A stretch of 37,289 bases of DNA from Alphaproteobacteria bacterium (lineage in GTDB: Bacteria > Pseudomonadota > Alphaproteobacteria > Caulobacterales > Aquidulcibacteraceae), in the NCBI GenBank assembly GCA_018969015.1, contig JAGWZE010000034.1, positions 1 to 37,289 of the forward strand, given 5' to 3'. A program made the translations under genes and the position numbers. The notes under the pieces are model-generated. The model saw nothing but the letters and a program-made list of their open reading frames with translations. It was not told the origin of the DNA and searched no databases. Positions 31,609-37,289 of this stretch are shown one piece after another. Each line of letters opens with the position of its first letter. Within the stretch, counting starts at the first letter, position 1.

Positions 31609-32505
31609 ATGACCAACGCCGCGCTCGCCGACGCTCCGCTCGCCAAAGGCCGCTCCCTCTGGGACGACGCCCGCCGCCGCATGGCGCGCAACTCCGCCGC
31701 GATGACGAGCCTCGTCATCCTTGGCCTTCTCGTGCTGGTGGCGATCTTCGGCCCCTTCATCTGGAAGGCGCTGAGCGGCCACGGCTTCGAAACGATCTAC
31801 CGCGACCGCGTCGGCATCGGCCCGACGCTGAACGGCCTGCATCTGCTTGGCACCGACACCGAGGGGCGCGACGTGATGGCGCGCACGCTGGTGGGGCTGC
31901 GCATCTCGCTGATGGTGGGCGTGGTGGCGACCCTCGTGGCGCTCGCGATCGGCGTGTTGTGGGGCGCGACGGCCGGCTATGTGGGCGGCGCCGTCGACCA
32001 GGTGATGATGCGCATCGTCGACGTGCTCTACGCGGTGCCGTTCATTTTCTTCGTCATCCTCTTGATGGTGGTGTTCGGGCGCGAGCTGATCCTGATCTTC
32101 GTGGCGATCGGCGCCGTCGAATGGCTGACGATGGCGCGCATCGTCCGCGGCCAGACGATCGCGTTGCGCAACAAGGAATTCATCGAGGCGGCGCGCGCCG
32201 GCGGCGTCGGCGGCGGGGCGATCATCGCCCGCCACATCGTGCCGAACGTGCTGGGACCGGTGGTGATCTATGCGACGATCAACGTCGCGCGCGTGATCCT
32301 GCTGGAAAGCTTCCTGTCGTTCCTCGGGCTCGGCGTGCAGGAGCCGCTGACGTCGCTCGGCGCGCTGATCTCGGCGGGCGCGCGGCAGATGGAGACGGCG
32401 CCGTGGATGCTGATGGCGCCGGCGGTGACGATGTTCGTAACGCTCTTGTGCCTCAACTTCCTGGGCGACGGCCTGCGTGACGCGCTCGATCCGAAGGACC
32501 GGTGA
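31609..32505 (+). CDS. Peptide/nickel-type ABC transporter permease (OppC/DppC family)
   Basis: A 298-residue partner permease with about six membrane segments. Family features include the N-terminal segment MARNSAAMTSLVILGLLVLV, the linker HLLGTDTEGRDVMARTLVG, and the EAA loop KEFIEAARAGGVGGGAIIARH. The C-terminal LNFLGDGLRDALDPKDR is nearly invariant in OppC proteins. AAGAGG precedes the ATG by 8 nt. The stop is only 2 nt from the stop of the opposing exported-protein gene, and the binding protein lies beyond that gene. Confidence 0.93.
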   Translation: MTNAALADAPLAKGRSLWDDARRRMARNSAAMTSLVILGLLVLVAIFGPFIWKALSGHGFETIYRDRVGIGPTLNGLHLLGTDTEGRDVMARTLVGLRISLMVGVVATLVALAIGVLWGATAGYVGGAVDQVMMRIVDVLYAVPFIFFVILLMVVFGRELILIFVAIGAVEWLTMARIVRGQTIALRNKEFIEAARAGGVGGGAIIARHIVPNVLGPVVIYATINVARVILLESFLSFLGLGVQEPLTSLGALISAGARQMETAPWMLMAPAVTMFVTLLCLNFLGDGLRDALDPKDR

Positions 32506-32507
32506 CG

Positions 32508-33041
32508 TCAGTGCTCGCGGCGCACGCGCACCCCGATCCCGCCGGCCTTGGGCGTGAGCAGGTAGGAGCCGAGCGCCGCGCGCTCGATCACCACCTCCGC
32601 GCCGGCGACGATCCTGCGGTTCGTGTCGGTGTCGATCTGACGCCAGACCTGGCCATTGGTCATCGTGACACGCAGCGCCCCGTCCGCGCCGATGGTTCGC
32701 ACGTCCGCGATCGTCATCACCTGGGCGCGCGGCGGCGCTTCGGCGGCGGGCAGCGGATCGGGCGGCGTGGCGAGGCCGAAGGCGGCGCGCGCGCGTACGG
32801 CGGCGCCCGCGGCGTCGACGGCGGCGAACGTGCCGGCGTCCTGGCGGGCCTTCAAGGCGGCGGCCTCGCGGTCGTAGCAGGCGAGGCGTTCGGGCGCGGC
32901 GGTCACGCCGGCGCAGGCGTAGAGCGCGGCCATCGGGTCGCGGTCGGTGACTTTGGCGGCGGCGTCGTTAGCGGCGGCCGGGACGGGCGCCAGCGCGGCG
33001 GTGAGAAGCGCGGTGGCCGACGCAACACGGAATTTTGGCAT
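32508..33041 (-). CDS. Exported hypothetical protein
   Basis: A 177-residue protein with a signal peptide (MPKFRVASATALLTAALAPV, cleaved near AAAND) and no family I can name with certainty. After the signal comes a short segment with two Cys (ALYACAGVTAAPERLACYD), then an Ala-rich helix and a C-terminal beta-rich part (TNGQVWRQIDTDTNRR) that resembles a small SH3-like fold. The two Cys suggest a disulfide. It is opposed to the opp genes: its stop is 2 nt from the oppC stop, and its start diverges from the binding protein gene by 139 nt. The start at 33041 begins the signal peptide. Confidence 0.7.
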   Translation of the reverse strand: MPKFRVASATALLTAALAPVPAAANDAAAKVTDRDPMAALYACAGVTAAPERLACYDREAAALKARQDAGTFAAVDAAGAAVRARAAFGLATPPDPLPAAEAPPRAQVMTIADVRTIGADGALRVTMTNGQVWRQIDTDTNRRIVAGAEVVIERAALGSYLLTPKAGGIGVRVRREH

Positions 33042-33180
33042 CGCGGGAGTCCTGTGCGGGACGCACGCCCGCGGGACTTCGATACGGGACGGCGCGGCGC
33101 CCCGTCCAAATCCGGGCGCCCCATTTCGGGGGCAGGGCCGTCGGGTCCGCGTCCTCCGTTCTTCGTGGCAAGGTGAGGTT

Positions 33181-34815
33181 ATGATCGGTCGTCTTTCCCG
33201 TCCGTCTCGACGCACGCTTCTCGCCGGCTCGACGGCCGTTGCGGCGGGCGCTCTCACCGCGGGATGCGGCGGCGCGGTCGTCGGGCTCGATCCGATCAAG
33301 AAGAGCCTCGACATCGGCAACGGCTCCGAGCCGCTGTCACTCGATCCCCACAAGGCCTCGGGCCAGTGGGAGAACAACATCATCGGCAATCTCTTCATGG
33401 GCCTGACGACCGATGACGAAGAGGCCCAGCCGATCCCCGGCATGGCCGAGCGCTGGGAGACGAGCGAAGACGGCCTGACCTGGACGTTCTACCTGCGCGA
33501 CGCGACGTGGTCGGACGGGACGCCCTGCACGGCGCACGATTTCGAGTTCGCGCTGCGCCGCATTCTCGATTCCGCGACGATCGCGGAATACGCCTCGATC
33601 CTCTATCCGATCCTCAACGCCGAGGCCTGCAAGAAGGGCGATCTGCCCATCGATGCGCTCGGTGTGCGCGCGATCGACGCCAAGACGTTCGAGATCCGCC
33701 TCGAGCATCCCGCGCCGTATCTGCCCGGCCTTCTCAAGCACTACACCGCATTCCCCGTGCCGCGGCACGTCGTCGAGAAGCACGGCGACGCCTGGATCAC
33801 GCCGGAGAACGTCGTCACCAACGGGCCGTTCACGCTCGTCAAATGGTGGTCGAACTACATGATCCAGTTGAAGCGCAATCCGCGCTTCTTCGACGCCGGG
33901 AACGTCAAGCTCGAGGAGCTGTTCTTTTATCCGACCACGGACGATGACGCCGCCGCGCGCCGTGTCATGCGCGGCGAACTGGCCTGGAGCACGAGCTTCC
34001 CCGGCAAGAAGGCCGACTATTACGAGAAGGAGCTGCCAGGCTACGTGCAGATCCATCCCTGGATGCTGCTCAACTACATCTCGCTCAACACGCGCCGCCC
34101 GCCCTTCAACGATCCGCGCGTGCGCAAGGCGCTGGCGCTCGCGGTCGACCGCGACTTCCTCTGCAGCCAGATCTGGAAGGCGGGCTATTCGCCGGCCTAC
34201 TCGATCGTGCCGCCCGGCATGTACAACTGGCCGTCGGGCTCGAAGGTGTTCTTTGCCGACTGGCCGCTGGAGCAGCGCCGCGCCGAGGCGGTGAAGCTTC
34301 TGGAGGAGGCCGGCTATGGCCCCGGCAAGCCGCTGAAATTCGCCTTCCGGCACCGCAACTCGCGTGACAATCCGCGCATCGCCGTCGTCGTGCAGAACGA
34401 TTGGCGCTCGCTGGCGCCGTGGGTGGACGTGGAGCTCGTCGGCACCGAGACGGCGATCCACTACGCCGCGATGCGCGCGGCCGATTTCGACGCCGCCGAC
34501 GGCGGCTGGATCGCCGACTACAACGACCCGCGCAACTATCTCTATCTGTTCGAGACGCGCACCGGCCCGCAGAACTATCCGGCGTTCTCCGACGCGCGCT
34601 ACGACGAGCTGATGCACGCCGCCGACAACGAGCGCGACGCGACCGTCCGCGCCGGCCTGATGCGCGAAGCCGAGAAGATCGCGCTCGATGCCTGCCCGAT
34701 CGTGTGCCTCGCGTTCGGCGGCTCGACCAACCTCGTGCATCCGCGCATCGAGGGCTGGAAGGGCAATCTGGAAGACACGCACCGCGCGCGCTGGATGTCG
34801 ATCAAGGGCGCGTGA
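33181..34815 (+). CDS. Peptide ABC transporter substrate-binding protein (OppA-like)
   Basis: A 544-residue solute-binding protein of the SBP_bac_5 family. The N-terminus has a Tat-like motif (SRRTLLAGS) and a lipobox-like TAGC at residues 27-30, so it is probably a Tat-exported lipoprotein. The body has the family signatures LSLDPHKASGQWENNIIGNL, TWTFYLRDATWSDGTPCTA, and NTRRPPFNDPRVRKALALAV. The C-terminal half contains DGGWIADYNDP, typical of oligopeptide binders. GAGG precedes the ATG at 33181. The gene is separated from the permeases by an opposing gene, so it probably has its own promoter between 33042 and 33180. It ends before a strong bidirectional terminator. Confidence 0.93.
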   Translation: MIGRLSRPSRRTLLAGSTAVAAGALTAGCGGAVVGLDPIKKSLDIGNGSEPLSLDPHKASGQWENNIIGNLFMGLTTDDEEAQPIPGMAERWETSEDGLTWTFYLRDATWSDGTPCTAHDFEFALRRILDSATIAEYASILYPILNAEACKKGDLPIDALGVRAIDAKTFEIRLEHPAPYLPGLLKHYTAFPVPRHVVEKHGDAWITPENVVTNGPFTLVKWWSNYMIQLKRNPRFFDAGNVKLEELFFYPTTDDDAAARRVMRGELAWSTSFPGKKADYYEKELPGYVQIHPWMLLNYISLNTRRPPFNDPRVRKALALAVDRDFLCSQIWKAGYSPAYSIVPPGMYNWPSGSKVFFADWPLEQRRAEAVKLLEEAGYGPGKPLKFAFRHRNSRDNPRIAVVVQNDWRSLAPWVDVELVGTETAIHYAAMRAADFDAADGGWIADYNDPRNYLYLFETRTGPQNYPAFSDARYDELMHAADNERDATVRAGLMREAEKIALDACPIVCLAFGGSTNLVHPRIEGWKGNLEDTHRARWMSIKGA

Positions 34816-34851
34816 GGGGGGGAGCGCGGGGCCGCCGTCTACGAAAGCGTG

Positions 34852-34912
34852 GCCGCATCTCTGGATGCGGCGCAAAAAAATGCGGCGGGCCGTGGCCCGC
34901 CGCTTCAGTTTT
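34852..34912. terminator. Bidirectional terminator region (two hairpins)
   Basis: Hairpin 1: GCCGCATC (34852-34859), TCTG loop, GATGCGGC (34864-34871), then an A7 tract (34874-34880). Hairpin 2: GCGGCGGGC (34882-34890), CGTG loop, GCCCGCCGC (34895-34903), then TTCAGTTTTC. Read on the minus strand, hairpin 2 is followed by seven T after one A, ending the receptor gene; on the plus strand hairpin 2 with its TTTT serves the binding-protein gene. Confidence 0.85.
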
Positions 34913-34929
34913 CTCGTTGGTGACGCCGA

Positions 34930-37147
34930 CTAGAACTTCCACTCGAAGCCGACGCGCACGAAGCGCGGCTGCTGATAGGACGTCGGTTTGCCGTAGGTGG
35001 AGCGCGGAGCGCCGCTGTTGAGCTCGCCGCGTTCCTCGGTCGACAGCACGTTTTGCTGGTTGAAGATGTTGAACACATCCAGACGCAGCTGCAGATCGCC
35101 CGGGCGCTTGCCCATGTCCGGAACCGTCCAGCGCAGCGACATGTCGAGCTGCGACAGCCAATCCGATTCCGAGACCGAGCCGCGGGGCGTCAGCTTGCCG
35201 CCGCAGTACCAGGACGCAGCGCCATAGAGCTGGGCCGGGTCGAACTGGCCGATGCTGGGATCGTAGTCGAAGGCCGACACGCCAATGCAGCCGAACTTGC
35301 GCGGCGACGTCACGACCGCGTTCGCGCCGAGCAGCAGGCTGTCGTTCACCGCGTAGGTGCCGAACAGCTTGAACTGGTGCTCGCGGTGGTTCGGCAGATA
35401 GCCGGTCGATCCGTCGACGAGACGCGGCGTGTCGAAGTCGGTCGTGATGCCGACGTCGTCCTGGCCGTTGTCGGACTTCGCAAAGCCTTCGTAGTTGCCG
35501 CGGTTTTGCGACCAGACATACGAGCCTTGCAGGCCCCACTTGCCGTCGAACTTGCGCTCGAAGTCGAAGGTGAGGGCGTAGTAGTAGCGCTTCGCCTTCG
35601 GGTAGCCGAGGTCCTTGGAGCTGAAGTTGATCGTCCGCAGGGTCGTTTCACCCGGCAGCGGATCCGACAGCACGACCTTGGCGCTCGAGCCCGGGTTGAT
35701 GATCACGTACTGGTGGAAGCCCGTCCACGTGTCCTCGCAACCGACGATGTTGTTGCGCTGACAGTAGACGAGCACCGCGGGGTCGACGGACGAATCCTCG
35801 GCGGCGCGGCCAAGGTTGCGGTACGTGAAGGCCGCGCCGACGCGCCAATCGTCATTGAGCTCGCGCTTGTAGCCCGCGATGAACTCGTCCTCGTAGGTCG
35901 ACTTGAGGTCCTGGTCGACGAACGAGGTCGGGATCGCGGCGATGCCGTCGCCCGTGACTTCGCATCCGCGCGTGCCCGCGGCGGGGAAGCCGCCGGCCGG
36001 GCACGGCGCCGCGCCCGTAAAGTTCAGGATCTGCGGGCCGAGGCCGCCCGAGGGGAGGCCCGTCACCGGATCCGGCGTTCCGTTGAAGCGGTAGAACGAC
36101 GAGAAGAACAATTCCGCAGCGCCGTTGCGGTACGCGGTGTTGGCCGCGACCGGCAGATAGGTGCGGCCATAGAAGCCGTAGAACTTGCTGCGGCCGTCAT
36201 TGTTCGGGTCCCAGCTGATGCTGACGCGCGGCCCGATTTCCTTGTCGAAGCTGATGAACTCGATGCCGTCCGCGTTCGCCGCATTGAACTTGTCGAGGCG
36301 GACGCCGACCGAAAGGTTCAGGTTCGGTTTGATGTCCCACGAGTCCTGCACGTAGTACGACTCGTTCTTCTGGCTGAACGTCCCGCCGGAATTGAACGTC
36401 GTGATCTGCAGGTATTCGGTGCCTGCCGGCTGGTCGCGCGTGTCGGTCGCGCCGGCGCGGAGGTACGAATAGCGGCTGCCGCTGATCGTGTTGCTGGTGT
36501 GAAGCAGCGTCAGATCTTCGTTGTCCCAGCCGATCCGCACATGGTGCTTGCCGAACAGGTTGAAGAAGAAGTCCGCGTCCATGCGGACGAACTCGCGTTC
36601 GCGCTCGACGGGCTCGATCTGGATGTCGGTCTGCCGGCTGATGCGCACCGGCGTGCCGCTGCGCTCATCCTGGACGAACGGATCGGTCTGGTTCGACGGC
36701 ACCGTCGTTTCGTTGTCCTGGTTCTTGCCGTAGGCGGCCGAGAACGTGAACCAATCGGTGAACGAACCGGTGTAGCGGCCAACGTAGTTCTCGCCGCCAT
36801 CGTCGAAGCGCGTGCGCCCTTGCACGGCGCCGATCTGGTTGGTGGTCGCCGAGAACGCACGCGTGATCCGGTCGGTCGTGCGCGTGGTGTCGAAATACGT
36901 GAACTCGAGGTGCTGGCTGTCCCAGGGGAGGAAGTCGAGTTTGATGCCGTAGAACGGATCGTTCGACACGTCGGTGATGGCGCTGTTGCCGGTGATCGAC
37001 GCGGACTTGATCTTGTTGTTCCGGAACTGGCTCAGGCCGTAGAAGAACAGCTTGTCCTTGATGATCGGCCCGCCGACTTCGACCGAAGTCGTGTAGCGCT
37101 GGTTGCGATCGAAGTCGTTCGCGTCGTTGACCGTGCGCGGCTGCGTC
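34930..37147 (-). pseudogene. TonB-dependent receptor (Oar-like), cut by an IS element
   Basis: C-terminal 739 codons of an outer-membrane receptor of the Oar-like type (TonB-dependent receptors, often with an N-terminal carboxypeptidase-regulatory-like domain). The reading frame remains receptor-like up to 37147: the plug-to-barrel sequence SVEVGGPIIKDKLFFYGL lies at about 37084-37035. It then meets the left end of an insertion sequence at 37148. The barrel ends PRFVRVGFEWKF, the typical terminal strand with final Phe. Four Cys in the barrel loops may form disulfides. The N-terminal part, including signal peptide, presumably lies beyond the element outside the window. The only start-like codon within the remaining frame is GTG at 36969, inside the barrel, so the gene is probably inactive. 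Confidence 0.85.
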
Positions 37148-37289
37148 TGAGGCGCCCCCCGTTTGGTCCCTCGTTTGAAAGGAGAGTCCTCCAGTAGCGG
37201 GAAGGCTCTCAGATGCGCAAAAGCCGTTTCACCGAAGAACAGATCATCGCGATCCTTGCGGAGCAGGAGCGCGGATTAACCACGGCGGA
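37148..37289 (+). mobile_element. Left end of an IS3-family insertion sequence
   Basis: The receptor reading frame stops making sense at 37148, where TGAGGCGCCCCCC begins; TGA and a C-rich stretch is the usual tip of IS3-family ends. A transposase orfA starts 65 nt inside. The right end and the target duplication are outside the window, so neither the exact border nor the member of the family can be proven. Confidence 0.8.
37213..37289 (+). CDS. IS3-family transposase OrfA, N-terminal part
   Basis: Starts MRKSRFTEEQIIAILAEQ, the standard opening of the helix-turn-helix OrfA protein of IS3-family elements (IS407-like group), which binds the element ends; OrfB carries the DDE catalytic domain by frameshifting. 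GGGAAGG at 37198-37204 lies 8 nt upstream. Only 25 codons are visible before the window ends, so completeness cannot be judged. Confidence 0.82.
   Translation, partial: MRKSRFTEEQIIAILAEQERGLTTA

Noticed and set aside
35053-37197. 714-codon open frame antisense to the Oar-like receptor
   Set aside because: No domain or sensible composition; the minus strand encodes a clear receptor.

Overview
This is a GC-rich (roughly two-thirds G+C or more), gene-dense window. It reads as a chromosomal segment of an alphaproteobacterium, possibly of Caulobacterales type. The grounds are the hisS/hisZ/hisG block with ATGA overlaps, the long alphaproteobacterial form of HisRS, a groESL operon with a CIRCE-like site, two TonB-dependent receptors, and palindromic intergenic repeats. 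No genus can be fixed from the sequence alone. The window is mostly ordinary core genome. The accessory signals are the intergenic repeats, a rearranged 3' end of groEL, and an IS3-family element that cuts a receptor gene at the right edge.

Layout. 1-5.7 kb: 3' part of a histone-deacetylase-like amidohydrolase, a histidine phosphatase, an exported Ala/Lys-tailed protein, xseB, a small HTH protein with a C-terminal membrane anchor that diverges from lepB, lepB overlapping an SDR gene, and a convergent lipoprotein. 5.9-10.1 kb: an exported TPR protein, then a DsbD/ScsB-type transmembrane thiol reductase coupled to an exported redoxin. 10.2-14.5 kb: hisS, an exported SRPBCC protein, hisZ and hisG, all linked by 4-nt overlaps and followed by an intrinsic terminator. 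14.66-16.8 kb: a lipoprotein-type PQQ/haem c dehydrogenase. 16.8-17.65 kb: a non-coding stretch with palindromic repeats and a very strong terminator-like structure. 17.65-19.67 kb: a TonB-dependent receptor.

19.7-24.6 kb, minus strand: groES, groEL, an M24 peptidase-fold protein, a small heat shock protein and nhaA, behind a promoter with a CIRCE-like operator. 24.6-26.8 kb: a facing pair of palindromic repeats, pyruvate kinase and a UPF0114 membrane protein. 27.0-30.5 kb: a DUF1499 membrane protein, a possible small RNA with an intrinsic terminator, an MBL hydrolase coupled to an ATP-grasp-like protein, and a TIGR01244-type phosphatase-fold protein. 30.66-34.8 kb: a peptide-type ABC importer (two permeases and a Tat/lipoprotein binding protein) interrupted by an opposing exported-protein gene, with no ATPase gene in view. 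34.9-37.3 kb: an Oar-like TonB-dependent receptor broken by the left end of an IS3-family element.

Functional links: LepB, the DsbD/redoxin pair, many signal-peptide proteins and two outer-membrane receptors make an envelope-heavy window. The his block joins histidine synthesis with charging of tRNA-His. The groESL/Hsp20 stretch is a proteostasis block. I found no tRNA or rRNA gene, CRISPR array, prophage or recognised defence system.
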